The notes: generated from the sequence alone by a model not told the origin. DNA of 64,000 nt from Magnolia sinica (GCF_029962835.1 NC_080581.1:21838001-21902000); one strand, 5' to 3'. Numbered from the stretch's first letter, positions 50,194 to 60,741 are shown. Numbers and translations are program-made.

Positions 50194-51255
50194 GTACACA
50201 CACCCAAATTGGAGTCAGGTTTCAGATCGAGTCGAGTTTAACCAGATCGAGTTTTAGGTCCAGTCAGGTCGAGTTACTAGATAACTCGAACTCGACTTGG
50301 TTTGAGTTCGGATTGGGTGAAGCCTACTCGGTTCGAACCGACTCACCCATTCAGTTCAGATCGAGTTGGGTTCGAACGAGTCGAGTTAGTCAAGTCATCT
50401 CATGCCCAACTCTACTACTTACTATAATAGCCTTATGTCAAATTTCTTGATTCATCAAATATCAGACATCATATCCCATCAACCACTAACTTTAATTCTA
50501 ATATATGTGACCCAATGCATTTATGCTGGTATGATAAAATTAAAAATATCTCAAAATATTTATTGAATATTATTATCCACTTGCATACATATACAATGTT
50601 TTAAACACAATCCAGAATGCATGTTGGGACCAACCTGACCCGAAATTGACCACCAGTGCGGGCCATTGCTTGTACTTCGGAAAAAAAAAAAAAAAAAAAA
50701 AAAAAAGTGTAACCACTAAGTTATGCTAATTCTCTATCTTGTGTGGATCTCAAATGAAGCAGAATTGCAACCTAAAACTAACTAGAACAGTTTTAAAAGA
50801 TTGCTTATGACCAAAAAAAAAAAAGAAGACAAAAGATATCACATCTGCTTTCAAATCACTATTAATTTGTGCAGCATATGACCCATCCTAAAACAGAACT
50901 ACTTCACATGACTTAACATGGATGCAATCCATTTAATCTTTGGATATGATTTATTTGTGTATATATCTAAAGGCCACAAAACTTTTATATCAAGTTGATA
51001 TTCGTGGTATCAATTTGATCTTTGTAGTTTACCTTCATCTAGATCTTCTTTACATTATCAACAAGTTGGATTGCAAATAGACATTACTAAAACCTTACGA
51101 TGGGCTCTTTATAATTTTTAATGGCGAGGTACTATATTATCATTCTTTCCAGTGGTGTGGTCCACTTAAGATTTAAATCTACATAATTTTTTATACCTGG
51201 CCCAAAAATGGGTTGGAGAAACATTAGGGCAGCAAGGATATACAACACATCATTA
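49901..51255. repeat. Broken foldback copies with TA, CA and poly-A runs and a CGAGT-rich insert
   Basis: 49901-50145 and 50930-51255 are partial foldback copies; the latter ends 'gatatacaacacatcatt'. There is a TA/CA microsatellite at 50147-50207, a CGAGTT/AACTCG-rich segment at 50205-50418 ending 'catgcccaactct', and poly-A at 50680-50706. Nothing coding is seen. Confidence 0.6.
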
Positions 51256-52172
51256 AAATCTCACTTTTTTTATCTAACTTTTCAATTTTTCTTGTCAAAA
51301 TACAAAATCTAGTTTTCTTTTTTAAAAATATGTTTTTTTTTTTACAATATGTTAATTTTTTTCACAAATTTGTTTAATTTCTTAAATTTTCTTTTTCAAA
51401 ATATCATTTTTTTAATCTCACTTTTGTTATGGAACTTTTCAATTTTTCTTGTCAAAATACAAAATCTAGTTTTCTTTTTTTAAAAATATTGTTTTTTTCA
51501 ATTTGTCAAAATTTTCACAATTTTGTTTAATTTTATAAATTTTCTTTTTCAAAATATCATTTTTTTAATCAAAATCTTTTTTTTTTCAAAATTATCATCA
51601 GTTTTTTTTTTTTTTTTTTTTAAAAATTTAAATTTTTCTTAAACATTGTTAATTATTTTTCTAAGCTTCTCAACTTTTTTTTTTTTTTTCAAAATTCATA
51701 ATTTTTTTGAGCTTCTTAATTTTTGAGCTGAGCATAACGTCTTTAATGGAGACGGTCTTTGACAGGGCTATAAGACGGCTAAGGACTGTTTCTAATAGAG
51801 ACAAGTCTTTGACAGTCTCAGATTACAAGTGAAAGACGGCCAATGACCGTCTCTAATGCAGATAGCCAATAACCATCTCAGATGACCGCATATAAGACGG
51901 TCAAAGACCGTCTCTAATGCAGGCGGTCTTTGACCGTCTCAGATGACCGCATATAAGACGGTCAAAGACCGCCTCTAATGCAGGCGGTCTTTGACCGTCT
52001 CAGATGACCTTACATGATTTGTGGACGTTCAACATTTTAAGACAATATAAGGGACGGTCGAGCCATGTTTAAACCAAGAAATTTTAGAGACGGTCCTAGA
52101 CCGTCTCAAAATCCGTCCTCTCTCTTCTTTTTTTTTTTCTTTTTTTTTTTTTTTTTCATTTTTCACGTAGTG
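51256..52172. mobile_element. End of a second CACTA-type element with hairpin repeats
   Basis: The right end 'ttttcacgtagtg' (about 52159-52172) is the inverse of a CACTA terminus (CACTACGTGAAAA). Inside are short inverted words GACGGTC/GACCGTC; a 61-bp unit starting 'tgaccgcatataagacgg' recurs at 51883 and 51944. The left half (51256-51735) is T-rich with a tandem duplication of about 145 bp. No left CACTA terminus is found, so it is truncated. Confidence 0.65.
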
Positions 52173-52430
52173 TTAAGACCCATGGCCTAAATTGAAACAA
52201 TCCAAATTTCAAGTGGAAGACATCGCAAGAAATAGTGGTCATTGAATGCCCACAATTTTTTTATTTTTTATTTTTTAAGAATTTCAAGGTCCACCATAAT
52301 GTTTATTTTCCATCCAACCTATCAATGAAGTCACATAGACATGGATGAAGAGAAAACAAAAATATTAGCTTAATCTAGAACTTTTGTGGCCCACAAAAAG
52401 TTTAATTTTAATGCAAAATAACCATTGTTT
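52173..52430. mobile_element. Foldback element, copy 3, left part, interrupted
   Basis: Shows the family's inner landmarks ('gtccaccataatgtttat', 'ccatccaacctatcaatgaagtcac') and continues at 54815-54940 ('cttgtggcgtggttcacctgag', 'acatcaaggtgggcccc') on the far side of the CACTA element. Its left end is lost to the other CACTA end at 52172. Confidence 0.7.
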
Positions 52431-52499
52431 CACTACAAGAAAGTAGGCCTTTAGCCTCGGTTCAAAAAAAGGAGGCTAAATATGGTTTTTAGCCTCGGT

Positions 52500-53565
52500 T
52501 GTAAAGGAACTGAGGTTAAAAATTCACTTTTTGCCTCGGCTGATGAGAAACTGAGGCCAAAAGTCTGCCCTATTGCCTCTGTTGGTGAGAAACTGAGGCC
52601 AAAAGTCTGCCCTTTTGCCTCGGTTGGTGAGTATTTGAGGCCAAAAGTCTACCCTTTTGCCTCGGTTGGTGAGCAACTGAGGCTAAAAGTCTTCTCTTTT
52701 GCTTTTTAGCCTCGGTTGTTGAGAACTGAGGCCAAAAGTCTGTCCTTTTGCCTCAGTTGGTGAGCAACTGAGGCCAAAAGTCTGCCTTTTTGCCTCAGTT
52801 GTTGAGAACTGAGGCCAAAAGTCTGCCCTTTTACCTCGGTTGGTGAGAAACTGAGGCCAAAAGTCTGTCATTTTGCCTCAATTAGTGAGCAACTGAGGCT
52901 AAAAGTTTACCCTTTTACCTCGATTGCTAAGAACTGAGGCCAAAAGTCTGCCCTTTTGCTTCGGTTGATGAGAAATTGAGGTGAAAAGTCTACCCTTTTG
53001 CCTCGGTTAGTGAGCAACTGAAGCTAAAAGTCTGCCATTTTGCCTCGGTTGGTGAGCAACTGAGGTTAAAAGTTTGCCTTTTTGCCTCGGTTGTTGAGAA
53101 ATTGAGGCTAAGAGTCTACCCTTTTGCCTCGGCTGGTGAGAAACTGAGGCCAAAAGTCTGCCCTTTTGTCTCAGTTGTTGAGAAACTGAGGCTAAAAGTC
53201 TGTCATTTTGCCTCAGTTGGTGAGCAACTGAGGCCAAAAGTCTGCCCTTTTGCCTCGGTTATTGAAAACTAAGGCCAAAAGTCTGCCCTTTTGCCTCGAT
53301 TGGTGAGAAACCGAGGCTAAAAGTTTATCCTTTTGCCTCGGTTGGTGAGAAATTGAGGTCAAAAGTCTGCCCTTTTGTCTCGGTTGGTGAGAAACTGAGG
53401 CTAAAAGTCTGCCCTTTTACCTCGGTTGGTGAGCAACTGAGGCCTTTTACATCGGTTGGTGAGAAACTGAGGCCAAAAGTCTACCATTTTGCCTCAGTTG
53501 GTGAGCAATTGAGGCAAAAAGTCTGCCCTTTTGCCTCGGTTGGTGAGTTACTGAGGGTAAAACTC
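52500..53565. repeat. About 24 tandem 42-bp hairpin units
   Basis: Each unit reads roughly TTTTGCCTCGGTT-GGTGAG-AAACTGAGGCCAAAA-GTCTGCCC. GCCTCGGTT pairs with AACTGAGGC, so every unit can fold into a short stem on either strand. Units vary at a few bases, and some are 41-44 bp. Because 42 is a multiple of three, long repetitive frames appear ('KVCPFASVGE' repeats, or 'QPRQKGRLLAS' on the other strand). I judge these by-products rather than genes. Confidence 0.85.
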
Positions 53566-53937
53566 CAGTCTACTTCCCACCCCACAAACAATAGTGATGA
53601 GAAAGTTTACGTTGTCTAATGTAGATTTTGGACCATCCTTTCTTGTTAGTTGCACGAAGGACATCAATCCAATGGTCACATCATACGGGCAATCTAATTT
53701 TTGGATCATCCCCTATAAAACCGCTGAAAAATTATCTAGACCATTGGATCTTGAGACCCATGTGACTTCATCCATGGACGAACAAAAACACGCATTGGGT
53801 GACATTGTGAGTTAGTTCTCTCTTCTCATTAAAATAGCAACAATTCTTAGCCGTTTTAACATCATGGGAAAATGTTTTCTCATTAATCTATTGTTGACAA
53901 TGGGTGAAATTGCTTTTGTTGAGTTTCCTTATTCAGA
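53566..53937 (+). other. Sequence before the captured exon, probably intron
   Basis: T-rich sequence ending in 'gtttccttattcag' (53923-53936), a good 3' splice site placed exactly before the glutamate synthase homology. This suggests genomic DNA, not cDNA, was captured. The origin of 53580-53800 is not recognised. Confidence 0.5.
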
Positions 53938-54132
53938 TACACTGTAGAAGCCCTGGAGATGCTGTTGTTGCCCATGGCAAAAGATGGTACTGAAGCTCTT
54001 GGCTCAATGGGAAATGACGCTCCTTTGGCTGTGATGTCCAACAGAGAGAAACGTACATTTGAGTATTTCAAGCAGATGTTTGCTCAGGCTACAAACCCAT
54101 CGATTGATCCGATTCGAGAGAAAATAGTCATG
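53938..54132 (+). pseudogene. Captured exon fragment of NADH-dependent glutamate synthase
   Basis: 65 codons in one frame, from '[17 protein letters not shown]' through '[17 protein letters not shown]' to '[19 protein letters not shown]', match the central region of plastid glutamate synthase as I know it. The wording (LPMAKDG, GSMGND) is that of the NADH type rather than the ferredoxin type. The host enzyme makes two glutamates from glutamine and 2-oxoglutarate. After 54132 homology stops; 'GDLAET' in another frame at about 54138-54155 may be a displaced scrap. No other enzyme domains are present. It is a transposon-captured piece with no enzyme function, though it could produce homologous RNA. 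Confidence 0.8.
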
Positions 54133-54811
54133 TGGAAGGGGACCTTGCTGAAACAGTTCATGTGGAAGGCTATGTGGCAGTTTGCGTGTTTTGAAAACTT
54201 TAAACAAACCATTAATTGTTTTGTTGATTGTTGTCTTGATGGATGTTAAATGGGTGAAACATGTACAGGTTCAATCATTGGTTGATTATAATAAGCTTTT
54301 GTTGATAGAAACTAGATTTAGCCTCAATTATTGATAAATGATGTTAAAAATTGAATTTAGCCTCAATTGATACCAACGAAGGCTAAATCTATCTTTAGTC
54401 TCAGTTTTGCCTTAGTTACCTAAACTGAGACTACAACTCCCGTGGCTAAAGGCTTTAGCCTCGGTTGTTAGGAATCGAGGTTAAAAATAGATTTAGCTTC
54501 AGTTGGAGGCGATTGAGGCTAAAATTTGGATTTAGCCTCAGTTAGAAACAATGGAGGCTAAAATTTTGATTTAGCCTCATTTTAAGAAAACTGAAGCTAA
54601 AAAGGTTCTTTTAGCCTCACTTGAAGAACCGAGGCTATAAAAGTCATTTTAGTCTTGGTTGCTAAAACTGAGGCTAAAGCCTTTAGCCACGGGGGTTTCA
54701 ACCTCGGTTTGGATAACTGAGGCAAAACTGAGGCTAAAGGCTTTAGCCTCAGTTTTTAACCTTTTCAGCTACAATTTTGAGCTGAGGCTAAAGCCTCCTT
54801 TTCTTGTAGTG
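54133..54811. repeat. Right subterminal region of the CACTA element
   Basis: From about 54300, repeated TTTAGCCTC(A/G)(G/A)TT and AACTGAGGCTAAA words in both orientations run to the terminus. No gene. Confidence 0.7.
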
Positions 54812-54814
54812 TTT

Positions 54815-54940
54815 CTTGTGGCGTGGTTCACCTGAGGTTTAGATTTGCTTCAATTTTGGCCCATGCACTAAAATGAGTAGGCAAAATGAATAGGCATCAT
54901 AGATATACAATGCATACATCAAGGTGGGCCCCATAGTCAG
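54815..54940. mobile_element. Foldback element, copy 3, right part
   Basis: Continuation of 52173-52430 beyond the CACTA insertion, ending 'cattatacatcaagg'-type arm ('gcatacatcaaggtgggcccc', about 54910-54932). Confidence 0.65.
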
Positions 54941-55920
54941 TGTCCCCCCCACATTGCTACATGCTGGGTCGCAGCTAAGTCACGTCCCTACGGCGAGAGT
55001 TACTTTTACAATGGAGAAAAGGGAGTGGGAGGATACACTGTTCTTGATTTTTATACGTCCACCCTAACTTTGACATAAGGTTCACTTCAGTTAGTAGATA
55101 TTGAGTCTTATTTTAGGCCCAGGGTTAAAAGTCAGGCTGACCTAAGAGTTTGGTAGGCCACATCAAAGGAAACGGTTGGAAGAGATGTCTACTCTTGGTT
55201 TTTATAGGTCCCACCATGATACTTATATGAAAATCCACTCCAACCATTGTATTATACAAATAATAATAATAATAAGCTTACAGCCCAAAAGGCATACCCA
55301 TATGTGAATAACTTGGGCCACATTAATGGAAACAGTTTGGAAGGGGGGCATTGCCCTCTGCACTGTTTCTAATCTCGTATAGGGCCAAATTTGACCTATC
55401 ATAGACCTTGTTTCAACACTAAGGTCTTGGTATCCATCCCGAGTGGGGGTAGCTAACAATGAAGTGTGAATTAACAGTGGTTGTACTGGCAAGCTAACAA
55501 AAAAACTAAATAAAATAGATTGACCCATCATGGGGCGACAAACTTGGTGGTCGCGGTTAATTTTACGTCAACATCATGGCTGGGCCCACTTGCTTGCACA
55601 ACCGCCGTAAGAGGAAGGTAACCAAATTAAAGCCTTTTTAGAAAAGGTACAAATGTACGTGATGGAAAATTCGCAATAAGTACAAAAATATTCCAAAACC
55701 GTACTTTTAACATCTCTATTCACAAAAAGGTTCCTCTGGCTGTACTACTAGAGAAGAAAGGTCTAAATTATCCTGTTACCTAAACCGTAAGCCTTATGTC
55801 TAAGAGGTGCGTAAGGGAATTCCGCCCACCGAAAACAGAGCTTGCTGTGCTTTTGGGACGCGCATTAGATACTGACATGTTGAGTACCGAAGCTCGCTAC
55901 TGAAGTGATATCAACAAGTT
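54941..55920. other. Intergenic, no gene seen
   Basis: Contains a segment (55030-55240, 'ggccacatcaaaggaaacgg') that resembles 57340-57540 ('gggccacatcaaaggacata'), probably two copies of an unclassified dispersed repeat. Confidence 0.5.
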
Positions 55921-56306
55921 ATGTGGGTCCCACCATGATGTATGTTTTATATCCACCCCGACCATCCATTTGGAGAGACGGCGCCAGCCAAAGAATTAGT
56001 TAGATTCAAAACTCCAGTGGACACTACCAAAGAAAACATTGGAGAGAGTGATGCCCACCTTAAAAACTTCTAATGGCCACAAAAGTTTTTGATCAAGCTG
56101 ATATTTGTGTTTTCCCTTTTTAATGTAGTTTTTAATTTATGAACAGGTTGGATCTCAAACAAATATCGCGGTGGACCTTAGGAAGGTTTCAACGGTCGAT
56201 GTCACTCTCTTCACTGTTTTCTGCAGTGGGGTCTACTACAGCTTTGTTTCTGCCTCATTCTTAGGCTCATGCCTTAAAATGAATACAACACATACATCAT
56301 GATAGT
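55921..56306. mobile_element. Foldback element, copy 4
   Basis: Left arm 'gggtcccaccatgatgtatg', mirrored by 'aaaatgaatacaacacatacatcatg' at about 56276-56301. Inner landmarks 'gtttttgatcaagctgatattt' and 'aacaggttggatctcaaac' are in reverse order relative to copies 1-2, so it lies in the other orientation. Confidence 0.7.
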
Positions 56307-56840
56307 ATGCTGCTCAACCTGTCGGTAGCTAATCGGCGTCCGTATTCTTGAAATCTACTTCAATCGCCTTAATTTCAAGTGCGTGTGTAAAAATCCAGTA
56401 CCATATGGGATTTAGGTGGTGTATACGATAGAAAATAGTGTACACCACGATGGCCGCCAGTAACTTTTTCTCTGGGTGTGGCCTATGTGGATCTAAGAAT
56501 TGTCGCTGCTTTTGGAACTTAAGGCTAAATGTTTTTTTTTTTTTTTTTGAGCATTTAATGATTTTGAGTATATTTCGTATAATCATTGTAGTAGGTCTTA
56601 TAAAAGAATCAATGAACTTCTCTCTCAACTATTTCCTTTTGTGTGGCCCATCTGAATCATAGGTAAGCTTAGTATTTTATCTGTGATCCTGATATCAGAT
56701 TACATAGGTAACTGTGAAAGTGGATTTCACGTGCACATCATAATGAGCCTACAAAAATTAGTGAGGGTAGTCCTTCTAGCAAGGGATGTGAATTGGTTGT
56801 ACCCAACTTAAACCCAGCCACGCTCCACTCAGGGACTCTA
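56307..56840. other. Intergenic, no gene seen
   Basis: Includes a poly-T run at about 56530-56548. Short frames on both strands have no recognisable features. Confidence 0.5.
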
Positions 56841-57270
56841 TGGTGTCCATGTTGTTCTATGTTGTTTATTCACGCCATTCCTCCATTTTAACAGATTATT
56901 TTATGGCATTAGTCTAAAAAGAGGCATATCTAAGGCTTAAGTGGACCACAAAATATGAAACAGTGAGAATGGAACATGCTTAATTACCATTGAAAACCTC
57001 TTGGGGCCAAGTTTTGGATCAAGCTCATGTTTATGTTTTCCTTTCATTAAAGTCTATCTATCTTTATGAAATGGTTGGATTGCAAATAAACATCATAATG
57101 GGCTATAAGAAAGTTTCAACGGTGGTCATCATTGTGAACCGCTGCTTCCTCATGTGATCTACTCAAGCCTTAGATTTGTCTTCATTTTACGCTGATGCCC
57201 TTAATTTATCAGTCAAGATAGATGGATGTCATCGATGAAACAAATACATTGTTATGACCCATGGAGCCCC
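56841..57270. mobile_element. Foldback element, copy 5 (diverged)
   Basis: Left 'tttattcacgccattcctccattttaacagatt', mirrored by 'gtcaagatagatggatgtcatcgatgaaacaaatacatt' (about 57213-57252). Inner 'gtggaccacaaaatatgaaac' and 'gttggattgcaaataaacatc' match the family. Confidence 0.6.
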
Positions 57271-58293
57271 TGCCAGTTCGTCCCTAGCCAGGTCGTGATG
57301 TGGTTAGTGCCAATTTGGCGTCCTCTGGCAGACGTTCCAAGAAACTTTTGACTTTTCCATATCATTAACAAAAGAACACCCGGTTGTGTACGTAAAATCT
57401 ACTCTAGCCATTAGATGCATGATCCCATCCTACATTAGGCTTAAGGTCAAAAAATTAAACTAACTTGTAATTTAGATTTGATGGGCCACATCAAAGGACA
57501 TAGGTAGGAGAGACGTCCACCCTTGATTTTGTTGGAAAATATTTCATAAATAATATTGAAAATTAACTAAAAGATTAAAATAAAACCAACACTAGGCCGA
57601 ATCGTCTAAATTATTATGCTGATGCCAGCACAGCTGATGTGGGCTAATGAAATTCGAGAAGGACTAGGAAATGTTTGTGCCCTCAACATACCATTTGCCC
57701 TATTTTATAAATAATTTAACTTGAAAGATCAGAGGTAATTTGCACCCAACACTTTCTCTTGAATTTTGAAAGGGTCTCTTTTAATGATTATAATCCAAAC
57801 TAATTAAATTTAAAATCAAATAATATAAATGGTGCAAAACATAATTTGAATTTATATACATAATTTGGAAGGTGCCAAAATGATTGATTCCAAATCCTGC
57901 TAGGCAAAAGTCCACACCTACCGGCCACGAGACAAGGAATGACATACATCCGTCAATATATTTATTAATTATATATTGAAAATACAATACAACCTTTTCA
58001 GGTTCACACGTCCAAAAAAAAAAAAAAAAAAGAAAGGGAAACCTCACGCATGCACAAGGCGTACCACTACACACCACCACGTATGCCAGCTTGGCAAATA
58101 CATGCTACGTCCTTTAATCCGTCCATCAGGTGGATCTGACTGATGTTCTGACTTAAAAATCGGGCTGGTCCACTCATCAGGTAGGCTGTTATTCTATCAA
58201 CAGTTGGTCGGCTTAGAACACTTTGGTCTAGATTTTTCACCATTGCTCACAAATCGTGGTCCACCTCGCCAGAGGTTTTATTTAAAATTCCAA
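57271..58293. other. Intergenic region downstream of the DUF247 gene
   Basis: AT-rich. No coding region is supported. A poly(A) signal for the DUF247 gene lies near its right end (AATAAA on the minus strand, 58277-58282). Confidence 0.55.
58277..58282 (-). terminator. Poly(A) signal AATAAA of the DUF247 gene
   Basis: TTTATT on the plus strand, 12 bases beyond the stop codon of the minus-strand gene. A very short distance to the stop, so a more distal signal may also be used. Confidence 0.45.
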
Positions 58294-59964
58294 TCACTCT
58301 TGGATTTTTAAATTGAACCAACGTGCACACGTATAGACCGAGCAGAATGCCTGCAAGCCATTCATCAGCAACAGCAAAATAGCAGCCAGAAATGTTAGGA
58401 ACTGCCACGACCCAAACACATACTTTTTCATGAACTTTCCAACTTTGACCTTCCATCTACTGCTATAATACTTGTTCACATCTTCAATCACCTTATCTAG
58501 AGAGGGCACTTTTGTCAATTTCATTGATTTGCTCATCCCATTCCACATACTCGCTGCTTCTCCATCGCTCTTCAAACAGTTCTCAACAATCCCCAACTTT
58601 CTCAGCACTTTCACGTCCTCTTCCGTGTCTATAATCCCATTCATCAGTTCAGTGTACCGTGTAAAAACCAACGGCCCAATAGCGATCGAAGCCTCGAAGG
58701 CAACCAAATTCCGTAGTATGACCTCTGTGTGGACATCGAGCGTAACGGTGGGGAGATAGAACGTAACGGTCTTGACATCGAAGCTGACGGTCGATAAATC
58801 TCCTTTGGTAGCCGAGAATCTTACACCGTTGTTGATTAGATCAGACACTGAAGGAATGGTAATCTCTTCAATTGAAGGGGGCCGGTTGTTATTGTTGCTT
58901 GGACTTCCATCCTCAGGTTTGGCTTTTTCCTTGTCTTGGGACGATGAGAAGAAATGCTCGACGGGTTCTTTTAACAGCTTCAATCCGGGGAGTTTTGTGA
59001 TAATCGTCCATGGGAGTTTCGCTACCAACTGAAGCGGTCTGGACCCGAGAGCTTCCTTAACGTAGAGGCAGGGTCGAACCTTGAGAGACGACATGTAATC
59101 CCATACCGTGTTGAGGAGATGCCGGACATGACCTACGTCGCCAGATAATTCTTTTGCGATCTCTTCGATTATTACTTCTTCGGATTCGTTGATCTGGTTC
59201 GATTCGTCGGGTTTTGGCACGAGCACGTAGAAAAGGATCTCAAGCAAGTGCGCGCGATCCTTCACTTGGATTTGTCGTAAATTCTCCATCATCTTAAATG
59301 GGGAGAGCTGTTTGCAAAGCTCCATCAAAATCGCTGATAGTTCTTCGTCAGCTTCTTGAGTCGACGCGCGCTGAGAATCTAAGATCTTTCTTAAGAGGAA
59401 GAGCGGGATTTGGTTTTCGAGCATCATTATATCCCGGAGGATTGCATTATGAGCTGATCTCCTTCCCTCGTTATCGACCAATTGTGACATTCTCGATGAT
59501 ATTCTTTCTAAGACCCTAACATCTTTCGCGGTGAAGATCTGTAAGAATTCAAGTAAAAAGGACGCATCGATAGCCATCATCCACGCTAGGGTTTCCCCAC
59601 TGAAGTTGAGGTAGTGGTGGTAACACGACCGGATCCGAGGCTCAAGCCTCTGGAACAGATCGATGAGGTCTTGGAATTTGAGGCTTTTGAGTTGTTTTTG
59701 GGTTCTTTTAGAGGCAGCAACCTTGTACCTCTCCATTTCGTAGAGCTCTGGCCGCCAGTGGTGGTAGGGACCTAGTGCGATTTGCTGGGGTATATAGGCG
59801 TCGGGCTTGGTGGCGACTACGATTCTTGGGACGGTGAAGATGCAGACGGGGAGGCTGGTTTCATCGTCCTGGTCTTCATCAAGGTGCCGGCGGATTTGTA
59901 TAACCCAACGGATCTCGTCGACGGCTGGATTCAATGGGGAGGCTGGGAGTTGTTTGGAAGACAT
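58294..59964 (-). CDS. DUF247 (UPF0481) family protein, intact single-exon gene
   Basis: 556 residues, uninterrupted, from ATG at 59964 to TGA at 58294; the length is in the usual 400-600 range. Family motifs in order: 'VCIFTVPRIV' (about 40), 'QQIALGPYHHW' (about 60), 'WMMAIDASFLLEFL' (about 128), 'RDIMMLENQIPLFLLRKIL' (about 180), 'PSVSDLINNGVRFSA' (about 360), 'EVILRNLVAFEAS' (about 410), 'DVKVLRKLGIVENCL' (about 450). A hydrophobic segment 'FLTFLAAILLLLMNGL' lies near the C-terminus (about 522-537), so it is likely membrane-anchored. A charged, Asn-rich linker at about 330-355 separates the halves. Biochemical role is unknown; in grasses, members are tied to self-incompatibility, but nothing here shows that. 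It resembles the At3g02645-type subgroup as I recall it. The upstream copies of its first 37 codons are unusual. Confidence 0.9.
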   Translation of the reverse strand: MSSKQLPASPLNPAVDEIRWVIQIRRHLDEDQDDETSLPVCIFTVPRIVVATKPDAYIPQQIALGPYHHWRPELYEMERYKVAASKRTQKQLKSLKFQDLIDLFQRLEPRIRSCYHHYLNFSGETLAWMMAIDASFLLEFLQIFTAKDVRVLERISSRMSQLVDNEGRRSAHNAILRDIMMLENQIPLFLLRKILDSQRASTQEADEELSAILMELCKQLSPFKMMENLRQIQVKDRAHLLEILFYVLVPKPDESNQINESEEVIIEEIAKELSGDVGHVRHLLNTVWDYMSSLKVRPCLYVKEALGSRPLQLVAKLPWTIITKLPGLKLLKEPVEHFFSSSQDKEKAKPEDGSPSNNNNRPPSIEEITIPSVSDLINNGVRFSATKGDLSTVSFDVKTVTFYLPTVTLDVHTEVILRNLVAFEASIAIGPLVFTRYTELMNGIIDTEEDVKVLRKLGIVENCLKSDGEAASMWNGMSKSMKLTKVPSLDKVIEDVNKYYSSRWKVKVGKFMKKYVFGSWQFLTFLAAILLLLMNGLQAFCSVYTCARWFNLKIQE

Positions 59965-60630
59965 GTCTTGATGGGCAGGGAACCGTTCGTTTGTGACCTA
60001 GATTACAAGGGTGAAGTGCTTCATGGCATTACGGAAAGATGCATCCCTTATTTTATAAGAAAAAGGGTTAGGCATGTTTTCAACGTGTTGTAAAGTTATT
60101 CGTTTATGTAGTTATTGATAATTATACGCGTATGTGGCTCTAATTTTGTTATATTTTTAGTGGACCAGAAGGAGCTATCCATGGTTCCATTAATTTAGTT
60201 AGTTTTGTATAACTTAAGGGAAGAGGACAAATCCAATACAAATGTGTCTGTGTATAAGTTTAATTAATGTACCACTAGATGTGTGGGCTGGGCCACTATG
60301 ATGTTTTAATGAGATTCAATTAGGCATATGTGTGCCACCTAATTAATGTTTCCCTCCATTAAAAAAACAAAAAAAAAAAAAAAGAAAAAGAAAAAGAAAA
60401 AAGAGGCTCATTCAAAACTCAGGGGGGAAAACCACATGGAACATGGGGACACTCATCATTACAAACCTTTCAAATTGTACATGGGACCCACTGTGTATTC
60501 GTATATATCATCTAATACATTAAGAAGAAACATCCAAACAGGATGAATGGATGCCAAAAATCAGGCTATTCCAAAACCAAGGTAGGTTGCAACCCATGAT
60601 TTTACAAGGTTTAGGCATGATTTTACATAG
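59853..60630 (-). repeat. Promoter-plus-first-37-codons unit, copy A (part of the intact gene)
   Basis: The reference unit: codons 1-37 of the DUF247 gene and about 666 bp upstream. It ends at 'gcatgattttacatag' (60615-60630), where copy B's coding stub begins abruptly. It contains A-rich simple sequence at 60360-60400. Confidence 0.8.
60051..60057 (-). promoter_or_regulatory. Probable TATA box of the DUF247 gene
   Basis: TATAAAA on the minus strand, 87-93 bases before the ATG, implying a start site near 60020-60025 and a leader of about 55-60 bases. In the equivalent place, upstream copy B has a run reading TTTAAAAA and copy C reads TTATAAG, so the box is best kept in the copy that drives the gene. 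Confidence 0.5.
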
Positions 60631-60741
60631 GCCGGTTTCGCCATCCTGGTCTTGGTCAAGGTGCCGGTGGATTTGTAGGAGCCAACGGATCTCGTCTAAG
60701 GCCGGTTTCAATGGCAAGGCTGGGAGTTGTTGGGAAGACAT
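60520..60741 (-). pseudogene. DUF247 N-terminal stub in copy B
   Basis: 73 codons: the first 37 match the start of the intact gene (about three quarters identical by eye), and the rest is translated copy-A promoter sequence. No DUF247 domain remains. If transcribed it would give a short cytosolic peptide or act as an upstream reading frame; there is no evidence of either. Confidence 0.7.

Larger units (their letters stand above)
52431..54811. mobile_element. Non-autonomous CACTA element carrying a captured host exon
   Basis: Begins CACTACAAGAAA (52431) and ends TTTCTTGTAGTG (54811), perfect 12-bp inverted termini, extended by imperfect 'aggctttagcctc' words. The 3-bp duplication TTT flanks it (52428-52430 and 54812-54814). 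The foldback host resumes cleanly across the gap. Subterminal regions are full of TTTAGCCTCGGTT and its inverse. No transposase is encoded, so it would depend on a related autonomous element. It contains a 42-bp hairpin array and a glutamate synthase fragment. Confidence 0.88.

Noticed and set aside
52500-53565. CRISPR-like array of regularly spaced repeats
   Set aside because: Plant nuclear context; repeats are contiguous, with no unique spacers.
52482-53619. Repeat protein genes (for example 'KVCPFASVGE' repeats) within the CACTA element
   Set aside because: Frames arise from a 42-bp repeat whose length is a multiple of three; similar frames appear on both strands, and stops fall wherever a unit differs in length.
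58472-60093. Plus-strand frames opposite the DUF247 gene
   Set aside because: Shadows of the minus-strand coding sequence.
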